A stretch of 64,000 nucleotides of DNA from an uncultured Pelagibacteraceae bacterium (GTDB taxonomy: Bacteria; Pseudomonadota; Alphaproteobacteria; Pelagibacterales; Pelagibacteraceae): NCBI GenBank assembly GCA_902617625.1, contig CACMXJ010000006.1, forward strand, positions 1 through 64,000, given 5' to 3'. This document shows positions 37,717 through 46,810 of the stretch, one piece after another. A program made the position numbers and the translations under genes. Under the pieces are notes generated by a model. The model was not told where the DNA came from. It made no database searches and saw only the letters and a program-made list of their open reading frames with translations. Numbering within the stretch: position 1 is the stretch's first letter; each line of letters starts with the position of its first letter.

Positions 37717-39303
37717 ATGTTTAATTTTAATTATTACAAAAAAAAATTTCGAAAATTACTAATATCAATAAATAAAATTTTAGAAAGTTTTTTTATAGAG
37801 TTAGCAAGATCAAAACATTACAAAGACAAACGTACACCTATAGTAAAAAAATTTATTGATTTAGACCAGAAGTTTGAAAGTTTTTTTAATAAATTTAAAG
37901 AATTTAAGAAATACAATCAGAGCAAGAAAAAATTAAGCTTTTTTGAAAATAAGGCAGTTTTATCAATAACAATAATTTTTTTGTTATTTTTAACCTATTT
38001 TTTTATCCCTGTTTTTTACAATGAAGGCGAAACTAAAAATTTTTTAAAAAATCAGATTAACAAAAGTTATGAAATAGAAATTGAATTTAATGAAAAAGTA
38101 AAATATGGCTTACTCCCAAAGCCATATTTTTATACAAAAAATTTAAATATTATTCATGATGATAAAATTTTAGGTAACTCAAGTTATGTTAAATTTTATA
38201 TCTCATTTAATAATTTTTTTTCATTTAAAAAATTAAATATAAAAGATGTAATATTTAAAAACACCGAATTTAATGTTGATGTTAGTAATATAAACTTTTT
38301 TAAAAAAACTTTAAAAAAGTCAGAAAAACAAGATGATATTTTATTTAAAAAATCAAAATTCTTTTATAAGGATCAAAATGAAGAATTATTATTTTTGTCT
38401 AAAGTTGATAATCTGAAATTTTTTTACGATGATAAAAATAGTTTTCAGAAAGTAAAGACGGTATTTGAGATTTTTAATATTCCTTTTAAATTAGACATCT
38501 TAAAAGATACATCAAGTCATAACAAAAATATAAAATTAATGTCTAAAAAAATTCGTTTAGATTTAGAAAGTTCAATTGAATATGACAATTCTGGAAAAAT
38601 TACTGGTTTTTTGGATATTGATTTATTTAATAAAAGTAATTCGTTTAATTATGTAATTGAAAATGAAAAATTAAATTTTTTATCGGAGGATGAAAATTTT
38701 AGTGGTGGTTTAAATTTCAAACCTTTTTATTTTTTTAGTAATTTAAGTTTTGATTATATAAGTCAAAAAAAAATATTTCAAAGTGAGTCTTTGATTTTTG
38801 ATTTAATTGACTCAGAATTATTATACAATCCCAATTTAAGTGCTAGTATTAACATTGATGTTGATAAAATTGATAAGTTTGAATACTTGACTGATTTCAT
38901 TCTAGAAATTCAACTTGATAATGGTAAAATTTTTGTGAGTAATTTTGATGTAAACTGGAATCAAGCTCTTTCAATTAAATCTAATGATATTGAGTTTACA
39001 AATGATGAAAAGGGAAAAAAGTTAATAGGTGAAATATTGTTTGATTTTAAGGATGTAGAAAAGTTTTTTAGATATTTTCAGATTAAAAGAAATTACAGAA
39101 ATGTTTTCGATGAAATAAATGCAGATTTTGTTTATGATTTTACTCAGGAAAAATTGATTTTGAATAATATTAAAATAGACAATAAGTCAAATCAAATTCT
39201 TGAGAATTTTTTAGAGGAATATAATAATAAAAATAAAAATTTATTTAACAAAGTAATCTTTAGGAACTTTGTGAAAGATTTTTTCCAAACTTATGCGGGA
39301 TAA
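37717..39303 (+). CDS. AsmA-like membrane-anchored protein
   Basis: The frame is open further upstream, but the earlier ATG at 37564 lies antisense to the start of uvrD and gives unnatural sequence; the ATG at 37717 is preferred, giving 528 residues. A basic cytoplasmic stretch of about 80 residues precedes one membrane helix (about 80-99), followed by a large periplasmic region rich in Phe, Asn and Lys. The first part after the helix ([32 protein letters not shown]) looks like the chorein-like N-terminus of AsmA-family proteins, which have been linked to lipid transport to the outer membrane. The N-terminal cytoplasmic extension is longer than usual. Confidence 0.6.
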   Translation: MFNFNYYKKKFRKLLISINKILESFFIELARSKHYKDKRTPIVKKFIDLDQKFESFFNKFKEFKKYNQSKKKLSFFENKAVLSITIIFLLFLTYFFIPVFYNEGETKNFLKNQINKSYEIEIEFNEKVKYGLLPKPYFYTKNLNIIHDDKILGNSSYVKFYISFNNFFSFKKLNIKDVIFKNTEFNVDVSNINFFKKTLKKSEKQDDILFKKSKFFYKDQNEELLFLSKVDNLKFFYDDKNSFQKVKTVFEIFNIPFKLDILKDTSSHNKNIKLMSKKIRLDLESSIEYDNSGKITGFLDIDLFNKSNSFNYVIENEKLNFLSEDENFSGGLNFKPFYFFSNLSFDYISQKKIFQSESLIFDLIDSELLYNPNLSASINIDVDKIDKFEYLTDFILEIQLDNGKIFVSNFDVNWNQALSIKSNDIEFTNDEKGKKLIGEILFDFKDVEKFFRYFQIKRNYRNVFDEINADFVYDFTQEKLILNNIKIDNKSNQILENFLEEYNNKNKNLFNKVIFRNFVKDFFQTYAG

Positions 39304-40679
39304 ATCATTTTTTTTGGGTTAACAATCCTGTCATAATTTTTCTCGCTAATCAATTTTGACTTTAAAGCTTCGTGTTTAAGGGTCGTTTTATTTTTCAATG
39401 CTAGTTTTGCAATTTTTGCAGAATTATCATATCCAATATGTGGAGCTAATGCTGTTACCAACATTAAAGAATTATCTAGGTATTTTTTTATCTTCGATTT
39501 GTCTGCTTTAAGTCCTTTTATACAATAAAGTGAAAAGTTTTTTATGCTGTCAGCTAATAAATTTATTGATTGTAAAATATTATGAGCGATTAAGGGTTTA
39601 AATACATTCAGTTCAAAATGTCCATGTGAACCTGCCATTGTTATTCCATTGTGATTACCAATTACTTTGACACAAACCATTGTTACAGCCTCTGACTGTG
39701 TAGGATTAACTTTTCCTGGCATAATTGATGATCCAGGTTCATTAGCTGGTAAGATAAGTTCTCCGTAGCCAGCTCTTGGACCGGAGCCTAAAAATCTAAT
39801 ATCATTTGCAATTTTCATTAAACTTACTGCTGTTGTATTTAAGGTACCTGAAAAATTAACAATTTCATCATGTGCTGCAAGCGCTGCAAATTTATTTTTT
39901 GTAGGTTTGAATGGCAACTTAGTTATTTTCTTTATCTCTTTAATTATTTTTTTATCAAAATTTTTTTTACTGTTTATTCCAGTACCAACTGCTGTACCAC
40001 CTTGAGCAAGAGAATAAATTTCTTTTAAAGCATTATTAATTCGATTAATACAATCTTCAATTTGAGACTGATATCCAGAAAATTCTTGACCTAAAGAAAG
40101 CGGAGTTGCATCTTGAAGGTGAGTTCTTCCAACTTTGATAATATTTTTAAATTTTGATATTTTTTTCTTAAGTTCTTTATTGAGCAAAATTAAAGATGGT
40201 AGTAAATTATTTTTTGTTTCTATTGCTATTGCAATATGCATTGCTGTTGGAAAGACATCATTAGTTGATTGAGATTTATTGACATGGTCGTTGGGATGTA
40301 CAGGTTTTTTTGAACCCTTTTTGCCGCCTAATTTTTCTATGGCTCTATTAGCTATGACTTCATTGACGTTCATGTTTGTTTGTGTGCCAGAACCAGTCTG
40401 CCAAACTTTGAGCGGAAAGTGCTCATCAAGTTTTCCAGCAATAATCTCATTACTTGCTAAAATTATTGCTTTTGAGATTTTGGGTGAAATTTGCTTTTCT
40501 TTTTGGTGAACTTTTGCGGCAGCTTTTTTAATTATTGCAATAGATTTTATTAGAATTGGTCTAACTAAAAAATCTCCTATATCAAAATATTTTTTTGATC
40601 TTTGCGTTGAAGCACCCCAATATTTATCATTAGGTACTTTTATTGATCCAATACTGTCAAATTCTTTGCGAAATTTCAT
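39291..40679 (-). CDS. fumC: Class II fumarate hydratase
   Basis: FumC interconverts fumarate and malate in the TCA cycle. The 462-residue protein has [13 protein letters not shown] (about 96), a [10 protein letters not shown] block and the family signature [13 protein letters not shown] (about 315). It needs no iron-sulphur cluster. Its last 13 bases overlap the convergent AsmA-like gene, and its start is divergent from the MazG-like gene across 53 bases. Confidence 0.97.
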   Translation of the reverse strand: MKFRKEFDSIGSIKVPNDKYWGASTQRSKKYFDIGDFLVRPILIKSIAIIKKAAAKVHQKEKQISPKISKAIILASNEIIAGKLDEHFPLKVWQTGSGTQTNMNVNEVIANRAIEKLGGKKGSKKPVHPNDHVNKSQSTNDVFPTAMHIAIAIETKNNLLPSLILLNKELKKKISKFKNIIKVGRTHLQDATPLSLGQEFSGYQSQIEDCINRINNALKEIYSLAQGGTAVGTGINSKKNFDKKIIKEIKKITKLPFKPTKNKFAALAAHDEIVNFSGTLNTTAVSLMKIANDIRFLGSGPRAGYGELILPANEPGSSIMPGKVNPTQSEAVTMVCVKVIGNHNGITMAGSHGHFELNVFKPLIAHNILQSINLLADSIKNFSLYCIKGLKADKSKIKKYLDNSLMLVTALAPHIGYDNSAKIAKLALKNKTTLKHEALKSKLISEKNYDRIVNPKKMIYPA

Positions 40680-40732
40680 TGATAATACTTTATTATATAT
40701 ATATTAAAATTAAGTTTACTAACAGGAGCAAA

Positions 40733-41104
40733 ATGACAAATTTTGAAAAAGTAGGTACTTTTATGAAAACTTTTGGTCAAGACGTAAAACAGAGTTCCTC
40801 ATTTAGCACTGATAAGATTAATGAATTAAGAGTAAGTCTTATTAAAGAAGAACTTGATGAGCTAATAGAGGCAATGAACAAAAAAGATTTAGTCGAAGTA
40901 GCTGATGCATTAACAGATATTCTTTACGTAACATATGGAGCAGGACATGCGTTCGGTATAAATCTCGATAAATGCTTTGAAGAAGTTCAGAATTCAAATA
41001 TGAGCAAATTAGATAATAATGGAAAACCTATTTATAATGATAAGGGTAAAGTAATGAAGGGTCCAAATTATTTTAAGCCAGATTTAAGTAAGTTTATAAA
41101 ATAG
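40733..41104 (+). CDS. MazG-like nucleotide pyrophosphohydrolase
   Basis: The ATG at 40733 is preceded by AGGAG (40724-40728), the clearest ribosome binding site in the area, and gives a 123-residue protein. A longer frame begins at 40643 inside the fumC promoter region and is rejected. The core helix pair EELDELIEAM (about 34-43) followed by EVADALTDILYVTYG (about 50-64) is the EExxE...ExxD metal site of the MazG/PRA-PH all-alpha pyrophosphatases. Substrates may be non-canonical or excess nucleoside triphosphates. The gene is convergent with the tmRNA gene. Confidence 0.85.
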   Translation: MTNFEKVGTFMKTFGQDVKQSSSFSTDKINELRVSLIKEELDELIEAMNKKDLVEVADALTDILYVTYGAGHAFGINLDKCFEEVQNSNMSKLDNNGKPIYNDKGKVMKGPNYFKPDLSKFIK

Positions 41105-41134
41105 TAAAAGGGGCGTTCTGTTGCCAGGTGCCCC
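41105..41134 (-). terminator. Terminator-like 3' hairpin of tmRNA
   Basis: On the minus strand GGGGC (41134-41130) can pair with GCCCC (41114-41110), followed by TTTT at 41109-41106. The hairpin may belong to the mature coding piece as well as end transcription. It abuts the stop of the convergent MazG-like gene. Confidence 0.5.
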
Positions 41135-41164
41135 GAACCCCGTTTACTTAATTAACTAAGTTAA

Positions 41165-41194
41165 TTAAGCAGCAAGTGCGTAACTTTCGTTAGC
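41165..41194 (-). other. tmRNA tag reading frame
   Basis: The nine codons plus TAA read ANESYALAA, close to the E. coli tag ending NYALAA. The terminal ALAA is the degradation signal seen by ClpXP-type proteases. The resume codon is taken as GCT; the exact first codon cannot be fixed from the sequence. Confidence 0.85.
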
Positions 41195-41374
41195 AATTAT
41201 AAATTAGCCCTTTACGGAGGAACAATTCCGAACGAAAGAATAGCCTTTAGTCACTCGTCGAATCTAGTTCACCCCCATAAGTTGTAAATGGTGGAGGTGG
41301 TGGGTACTGCCCCCACGTCCGCAATGGTTATTACGAAATTCGTTTATCGTCATAGTTGGAAATCCAACTTTATT

Positions 41375-41402
41375 AATATAAAAGGAATTGCTAGAGATTC
41401 AA
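41375..41402 (-). promoter_or_regulatory. Candidate tmRNA promoter
   Basis: On the minus strand TTGAAT (41402-41397) and TATATT (41380-41375) are 16 bases apart. The predicted start near 41368 is the first base of a perfect inverted repeat, GTTGG-ATTT-CCAAC (41368-41355). The promoter lies just before the thyX ATG on the opposite strand. Confidence 0.45.
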
Positions 41403-41410
41403 TAACAATC

Positions 41411-42358
41411 ATGAAATTAACAAACGAGCAAATTGCAGAGATTAAAGGTCAACAATCACAAAACAATTCAACAAAAAGAGTAACTTCTCCTGAATTAGAA
41501 AAAATCCTCTACGAAGCTATACCAGCACTTGATCACGGATTTGTTAGAGTTGTTGATTATATGGGAGATGATACATCAATAGTTCAATCGGCTAGAGTTT
41601 CATATGGCAAAGGTACTAAACAAGTTTCTACAGATTCAGGGTTAATTAAATATTTAATGCGTCATTGGCATAGTACTCCATTTGAGATGTGTGAAATTAA
41701 ATATCATATTAAACTACCAATTTTTATTGCTCGTCAATGGATTAGACATAGGACTGCGAATGTAAATGAATATTCTGCAAGATACTCAATTTTAGATAAA
41801 GAATTTTACTTACCATCAAAAGAAAATCTTGCAGCTCAATCAACATCTAATAGACAAGGTAGGGGGGACGTTCTTGAGGGAGAACAAGCAAATAAAGTTT
41901 TAGAACTTTTAAAAAATGATGCTGAGAGAACATATGCAAATTATGAAACAATGCTCAATGAAAGATATGATGGATCTACTATTGATGAAAATAAAAAGGG
42001 ATTGGCGAGAGAACTAGCAAGAATGAATTTGACATTGAACACTTATACTCAATGGTATTGGAAAACAGATTTATTAAATCTTATGAATTTTTTAAGACTA
42101 AGAGCAGATCATCATGCACAATATGAAATTAGAGTTTACGCAGATATTATGTTGGATACATTAAAAAAATGGGTTCCAATAACCTATGAGGCCTTCATGG
42201 ATTATAGAGTTGGTGGAACAGAAGTTTCTGCTAAAGGAAAAATTATTATTCAAAAACTTATCAAGGGTGAAAACATCTCTATAGAGGACTCTGGTTTATC
42301 TAAGAGAGAATGGAATGAATTAATGGAAGCTTTTGAACTTAAAGATAAGTTGATTTAA
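41411..42358 (+). CDS. thyX: Flavin-dependent thymidylate synthase
   Basis: ThyX makes dTMP from dUMP using methylene-tetrahydrofolate, FAD and NADPH, replacing ThyA. The ATG at 41411 gives 315 residues and is chosen because an in-frame ATG at 41288 would place the first 41 codons on the tmRNA gene and adds sequence foreign to the family. The ThyX signature RHRx7S begins at residue 112 ([12 protein letters not shown]). The 3' end overlaps the convergent mrp gene by 20 bases. Confidence 0.95.
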   Translation: MKLTNEQIAEIKGQQSQNNSTKRVTSPELEKILYEAIPALDHGFVRVVDYMGDDTSIVQSARVSYGKGTKQVSTDSGLIKYLMRHWHSTPFEMCEIKYHIKLPIFIARQWIRHRTANVNEYSARYSILDKEFYLPSKENLAAQSTSNRQGRGDVLEGEQANKVLELLKNDAERTYANYETMLNERYDGSTIDENKKGLARELARMNLTLNTYTQWYWKTDLLNLMNFLRLRADHHAQYEIRVYADIMLDTLKKWVPITYEAFMDYRVGGTEVSAKGKIIIQKLIKGENISIEDSGLSKREWNELMEAFELKDKLI

Positions 42359-43163
42359 TTTTGTTTGCAAAATTAATATAAATTTTTGATATTTCATTGT
42401 TTGGATCTTCCTCAACAATGGGTTTGCCTTTATCACCTGACTTTCCAACTTCAGGGTTAATTGGTATCTCCCCTAAAAATTCTTTATTAAATTCTTCTGC
42501 AGTATTTTTAACTCCACCCTCTCCAAAAATATTATATTTTTTTTTATCATCCCCGATAAAGTAACTCATGTTGTCTACTAACCCTAAAATTTTAACTCCG
42601 AGTTTATCAAACATTTTTATTCCTCTTTTTACATCTAATAAAGCCACCTCTTGTGGAGTTGAGACTATAATTGCACTATCCATCTTAATCTCCTGGGAAA
42701 AAGTAAGTTGGGTATCTCCAGTTCCAGGAGGCATATCAACAATTATAAAATCCAAGTCTTTCCAATTAACTTTTTGTGTAAAAGTTCTAATTGCGCTAGT
42801 CACCATAGGTCCTCGCCAAATCATAGGTGTTTGTTGATCAGTTAAGAAACCAATAGACATACACTGAATATCGTACTTATTTACAGGTTCTAATTTTTCT
42901 CCATCACTTTTTGGTTTCTCATTAATTCCCATCATTTTTGGGATAGATGGACCATAAATATCAGCATCCAATAAACCAACTTTACATCCAACCTTTTTTA
43001 AAGCTAAAGCTAAATTTGTTGCAAAAGTGGATTTTCCAACTCCTCCTTTTGCGCTTGAAATCGCAATAGTAAATCTTGTGCCTTTAATTGGATTTTTCTC
43101 TGGTAATTTTCTACTCATTTTAGCTCTCATTGCGTCACTTAATTCTGGTTTTTCCTTTGGCAT
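42339..43163 (-). CDS. mrp: Mrp/ApbC-type Fe-S cluster carrier ATPase
   Basis: This P-loop ATPase of the Mrp/NBP35 family is thought to carry and transfer iron-sulphur clusters. The 274-residue protein has the deviant Walker [12 protein letters not shown] (about 36-46), a Walker A' [12 protein letters not shown], and [12 protein letters not shown]. The usual N-terminal DUF59 domain is missing or reduced to about 30 residues, and the CxxC cluster-binding motif is not seen (the region reads [14 protein letters not shown]), so cluster binding may differ. It is divergent from hflK. Confidence 0.88.
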   Translation of the reverse strand: MPKEKPELSDAMRAKMSRKLPEKNPIKGTRFTIAISSAKGGVGKSTFATNLALALKKVGCKVGLLDADIYGPSIPKMMGINEKPKSDGEKLEPVNKYDIQCMSIGFLTDQQTPMIWRGPMVTSAIRTFTQKVNWKDLDFIIVDMPPGTGDTQLTFSQEIKMDSAIIVSTPQEVALLDVKRGIKMFDKLGVKILGLVDNMSYFIGDDKKKYNIFGEGGVKNTAEEFNKEFLGEIPINPEVGKSGDKGKPIVEEDPNNEISKIYINFANKIKSTYL

Positions 43164-43177
43164 GATTGGATCTTAAC

Positions 43178-43205
43178 TTGTTTTTCCGCACAAAGACATT
43201 ATATA
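43178..43205 (+). promoter_or_regulatory. Candidate hflK promoter, near leaderless
   Basis: TTGTTT (43178-43183) and TATATA (43200-43205) are 16 bases apart. The hflK ATG at 43215 begins ten bases after the -10, so the predicted leader is only a few bases. The -35 match is poor. Confidence 0.3.
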
Positions 43206-43214
43206 GATTGCCAT

Positions 43215-44330
43215 ATGTCAGATAATTTCAGACAAAGTGGCGGAAGTCCTTGGGGAACACCTCCTGGAGGAGGTGGTGGTGGAAGTGGTAATGGCTCTGG
43301 CCGAGGCCCAACGCCCCCTGATGTAGACAAAATTATCAGAGAGTTCCAAGAAAAGATTAAGAAATTTTTACCTGGTGGAAGTTCTTCAGGTGGCAAACAA
43401 GCCATTTTAGTTTTAATTATTTTAGGATTTGTTTGGTTAGCTAGTGGACTTTATAGAGTTTTACCAGATGAGCAGGGTGTAGTTTTACGATTTGGTAAAT
43501 TTGTTAAGACAACCCAACCAGGATTAAATTATCATATCCCTTTCCCTGTTGAGTCTGTACTTACTCCAAAAGTTACAAAAGTTAATAGAATAGATATTGG
43601 TTTTAGATCTGAGAGAGATAGTGGATTTACCTCTCAAGGTGGAGTGGCTGATGTTCCACAAGAGAGCTTAATGTTAACGGGAGATGAAAATATTGTTAAC
43701 ATAGATTTCTCTGTTTTCTGGGTCATCAAAGATGCAGGAAACTTTTTATTTAAAATTCAAGACCCAGAGGGAACAGTTAAAGCAGCGGCAGAGACAGCAA
43801 TGAGAGAGGTTATCGCAAGATCTGATATCCAACCTATTTTAACTGAAGGTAGATCAGTCATAGAGACAGATACACAAGAAATTATTCAAAAGATCTTAGA
43901 TGAATACACTAGTGGTATTCAAATCACTCAAGTACAAACACAAAAAGCGGATCCACCTGATCAAGTAATTGATGCATTTAGGGACGTACAGGCTGCAAGA
44001 GCAGATATGGAAAGATCAAAAAATGAGGCTGAAGCTTATGCAAATGATGTTATTCCAAGAGCACGAGGGGAAGCAGAAAAAATCTTACAAGCAGCTGAAG
44101 CATATAAAAAGGAAGTTGTAGCAAAAGCAGAAGGTGAAGCCAGCAGGTTCTTAGCGATTTATAATGAATACAAAAATGCAAAATCTGTTACACAAGAGAG
44201 AATGTATTTAGAGACAATGGAAAAAGTTTTAGCTGATATTGATAAGGTAATTATAGAAAAAAACGCAGGCTCTGGTGTAGTGCCATACTTACCGTTACCT
44301 GAGTTACAAAAAAAGAGAGTGACGAATTAA
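43215..44330 (+). CDS. hflK: HflK subunit of the FtsH-regulating complex
   Basis: HflK and HflC form a membrane cage around the FtsH protease and modulate its access to substrates. The 371-residue protein has a Gly/Pro-rich cytoplasmic leader (about 8-35, locally GC-rich DNA), one membrane helix at 62-80, an SPFH/band 7 domain beginning VLPDEQGVVLRFGKF, and a long C-terminal coiled coil with ARADMERSKNEAEAYAND. hflC follows after one base. Confidence 0.96.
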   Translation: MSDNFRQSGGSPWGTPPGGGGGGSGNGSGRGPTPPDVDKIIREFQEKIKKFLPGGSSSGGKQAILVLIILGFVWLASGLYRVLPDEQGVVLRFGKFVKTTQPGLNYHIPFPVESVLTPKVTKVNRIDIGFRSERDSGFTSQGGVADVPQESLMLTGDENIVNIDFSVFWVIKDAGNFLFKIQDPEGTVKAAAETAMREVIARSDIQPILTEGRSVIETDTQEIIQKILDEYTSGIQITQVQTQKADPPDQVIDAFRDVQAARADMERSKNEAEAYANDVIPRARGEAEKILQAAEAYKKEVVAKAEGEASRFLAIYNEYKNAKSVTQERMYLETMEKVLADIDKVIIEKNAGSGVVPYLPLPELQKKRVTN

Positions 44331-44331
44331 T

Positions 44332-45201
44332 ATGAAAGCTGGAAAAATTATTGCAGGAACTATTGTTGCTTTAGCTGTTGTTGCATTCTTTTCAATTTTT
44401 ATTGTTAAAGAAGTCAATCAAGCAATTGTTCTTCAATTTGGTGATCCAAAAAGAATAATTTTAAAGCCTGGATTAAATTTTAAAATTCCATTTATTCAAA
44501 ACGTTGTCTTTTTAGACAAAAGAATTCTTAATTTAGATACACCGCCAGAGGAAGTAATTGCTTCTGATCAAAAGAGATTAATAGTTGATGCATTTGCAAG
44601 ATTTCAAATAGTTGATCCATTGAAGTTCTATATTTCAGTTGGAAATGAGAGAGTTGCAAGATCAAGATTGGCTACAATTATTAATTCAAGAATTAGGAAC
44701 GTTCTTGGACAACAAGAACTTCAAACTTTACTTTCAGAGGACAGAACAAAACAAATGGCCTTAATTCAAGAAGGTGTAAATAATGAAGCAGAAAATTTTG
44801 GAATAAAAATAGTTGATGTTAGAATTAAAAGAGCTGATCTTCCTCAAGCTAATAGTGATGCAATCTTTAGAAGAATGCAAACTGAAAGGGAGAGAGAGGC
44901 GAAAGAATTTAGAGCAAGAGGAGCTGAGATGGCAGTTACAATTACATCGACTGCTGATAAAGAAGTTACTGTAATTCTAGCTGAGGCTCAAAAAAAATCA
45001 GAAATTATGAAAGGTGAAGGAGATGGTAAAAGAAATAATATTTTTGCTGCAGCATTTGGACAAGATCCAGAATTCTTTGCATTTTATAGAGCTATGCAAG
45101 CATATGAAAAAGCTTTAATAGGTGGTGAAACATCTTTAATTTTATCTCCAGATAGTGAGTTTTTTAAATTTTTTGGGAATATCCAGCCACAAACTGAGTA
45201 A
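44332..45201 (+). CDS. hflC: HflC subunit of the FtsH-regulating complex
   Basis: The 289-residue partner of HflK has an N-terminal membrane helix (about 5-25), an SPFH domain starting VNQAIVLQFGDPKR, and a coiled coil with RMQTEREREAKEFRARG. The order hflK-hflC-DUF2065-degP is common in proteobacteria and supports the call. Confidence 0.96.
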   Translation: MKAGKIIAGTIVALAVVAFFSIFIVKEVNQAIVLQFGDPKRIILKPGLNFKIPFIQNVVFLDKRILNLDTPPEEVIASDQKRLIVDAFARFQIVDPLKFYISVGNERVARSRLATIINSRIRNVLGQQELQTLLSEDRTKQMALIQEGVNNEAENFGIKIVDVRIKRADLPQANSDAIFRRMQTEREREAKEFRARGAEMAVTITSTADKEVTVILAEAQKKSEIMKGEGDGKRNNIFAAAFGQDPEFFAFYRAMQAYEKALIGGETSLILSPDSEFFKFFGNIQPQTE

Positions 45202-45207
45202 GATTTA

Positions 45208-45393
45208 ATGAAAGAATTGATCATTGCATTTGGTCTATTCTTTTTTATTGAGGGAATTTTATATGCCTTATTTCCATCAAAAATGAAGAATATGTTAAAA
45301 AGGCTTGAGTTAATCAAAGATAGTCAATTACGTACCGGGGGATTAATTTTTGCTTTAATAGGATTTATGATTATTTATTACGCAAAAAGTTAA
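45208..45393 (+). CDS. DUF2065 (YjeT-like) small membrane protein
   Basis: This 61-residue protein has two predicted membrane helices (about 3-20 and 43-58) separated by a basic loop with MKNMLKRLELI. The pattern FFIEGILYALFPSKMK and the later LRTGGLIFALIGFMI fit DUF2065. Its function is unknown, but a DUF2065 gene very often lies next to hflC, suggesting a role with the HflKC-FtsH complex. Confidence 0.85.
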   Translation: MKELIIAFGLFFFIEGILYALFPSKMKNMLKRLELIKDSQLRTGGLIFALIGFMIIYYAKS

Positions 45394-45394
45394 A

Positions 45395-46807
45395 ATGATG
45401 AAAATAAAAGCAATATTTCTCTCTTTATTATTAGTATTTAGTTTTTCATCTATATCAAATTCTCAAAATATTCCTAATTCGTTTGCAGATTTAGCTGAAA
45501 AATTAATGCCTTCAGTAGTAAATATTTCAACAACTCAAACAGTAGTGACAAGAAGCAATCCTTTCCCAAACTTTCAATTTCCACCAGGATCACCATTTGG
45601 TGATATGTTTAAAGAATTTGGAACACCTCAAGAAAGACAATCCTCAGCACTTGGCTCAGGATTTATTATTGATGAAAAAGGAATACTAGTCACAAATAAC
45701 CATGTGATTGAAGGAGCAGAAGATATCGTAGTTCAGGTCAACGGAGAAAAAAAGTTTAAAGCAAAAGTTATTGGAGCAGATCCTCTTTCAGATATTGCAG
45801 TTTTAAAAATTGAGTCAAAAGAAAAGTTTTTACCGGTGAGATTTGGTGATTCTGATAAAGCAAGAATAGGTGATTGGGTTATAGCTATTGGAAATCCATT
45901 TGGGTTAGGTGGAACAGTAACTTCAGGAATAATTTCTGCAAGAAATCGATCAATTGGATTATCAAGATATGAAGATTATATTCAAACAGATGCATCTATT
46001 AACTCAGGAAACTCAGGTGGTCCCTTGTTCGATATGAATGGTAATGTGATTGGGATTAACACGGCTATTCTCGGTAGAAGTGGAAATGTAGGAATAGGTT
46101 TTTCAATACCATCAAATAGCGCTAAGATTGTAATTGATCAATTAATTGAATTTGGGGAAACAAAAAGGGGATGGTTAGGAGTAAGAATTCAAGATGTAAC
46201 AAAAGAAATTGCAGATGTTGAAAAGTTAGACGAGCCAAGAGGAGCTCTAGTAGCTAGTGTTGCACCAAACAGCCCATCTGAAAAAGCTGGGGTTAAAAGT
46301 GGAGATATTATTTTGGAATTTAATGGTGAAAAAATAAAGCAAATGAAAGAACTTCCTATAATTGTTGCAAGAACTGAAGTTGGAAAAAAAGTAAAAGTTA
46401 AAATCTGGAGAAACAAAAAAGAAATTATCAAAACAATTACACTTGGAAGATTGGAGACATCAGAGGATTTTAAAATTTCAGAAAAAAAAGAGGAACTCCC
46501 AAAAGAAACTTTAATTGAGAATTTGAAAATAAAAGTAAGAAAACTCTCTGATCAAGATATTAAAACGAGAAACTTACCCAACCAAACTAATGGTTTAGTG
46601 ATTACAAGTATTGAAAATAATAGTCCCTTAACTGGCTCGATCGAAGTAAATAGCATTATTCTAGAAGCTCAGAAGAAAAAAATAAGGAATGTTGAGGATT
46701 TAAATCAAGCTTTAAAACAAGTTTTAAATAGTAACCAGAAGACTATTTTACTTGTGATCTATAATAGCCAAAATCAGAAAAGATATATAGGCGTTAAATT
46801 AGATTAG
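45395..46807 (+). CDS. degP: Periplasmic Do/DegP-type serine protease
   Basis: DegP-type proteases degrade misfolded envelope proteins. The 470-residue precursor has a signal peptide (about 1-23, cut near SNS-QN), a trypsin-like domain with His103 (NNHVIEG), Asp133 (SDIAVLKI) and Ser207 (SGNSGGP), PDZ1 from about 265 (GWLGVRIQ) and a divergent PDZ2 from about 375. DegP and DegQ cannot be separated by eye. It starts one base after the DUF2065 stop. Confidence 0.95.
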   Translation: MMKIKAIFLSLLLVFSFSSISNSQNIPNSFADLAEKLMPSVVNISTTQTVVTRSNPFPNFQFPPGSPFGDMFKEFGTPQERQSSALGSGFIIDEKGILVTNNHVIEGAEDIVVQVNGEKKFKAKVIGADPLSDIAVLKIESKEKFLPVRFGDSDKARIGDWVIAIGNPFGLGGTVTSGIISARNRSIGLSRYEDYIQTDASINSGNSGGPLFDMNGNVIGINTAILGRSGNVGIGFSIPSNSAKIVIDQLIEFGETKRGWLGVRIQDVTKEIADVEKLDEPRGALVASVAPNSPSEKAGVKSGDIILEFNGEKIKQMKELPIIVARTEVGKKVKVKIWRNKKEIIKTITLGRLETSEDFKISEKKEELPKETLIENLKIKVRKLSDQDIKTRNLPNQTNGLVITSIENNSPLTGSIEVNSIILEAQKKKIRNVEDLNQALKQVLNSNQKTILLVIYNSQNQKRYIGVKLD

Positions 46808-46810
46808 TTC

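Larger units (their letters stand above)
41105..41368 (-). ncRNA. ssrA: Circularly permuted (two-piece) tmRNA
   Basis: tmRNA rescues stalled ribosomes and tags the unfinished protein. Read on the minus strand, the acceptor piece comes first: a T-arm GTGGG-GGCAGTA-CCCAC (41316-41300), then the 3' acceptor strand CACCTCC (41299-41293), A and an encoded CCA (41291-41289). After a 12-base intervening segment the coding piece begins with GGGGGTG at 41276, which pairs with CACCTCC over seven pairs, followed by an ATTCGACG motif. This permuted order is typical of alphaproteobacteria. The outer ends, set from the promoter and the 3' hairpin, are approximate; the intervening segment should be cut out after transcription. 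Confidence 0.93.

Noticed and set aside
40643-40732. Upstream extension of the MazG-like gene
   Set aside because: It runs through the fumC start and the divergent promoter region; the ATG at 40733 has a clear AGGAG site.
41288-41410. N-terminal extension of thyX from an ATG at 41288
   Set aside because: It covers the T-arm and acceptor strand of the tmRNA gene on the other strand and adds residues unlike ThyX; the ATG at 41411 gives the family start.
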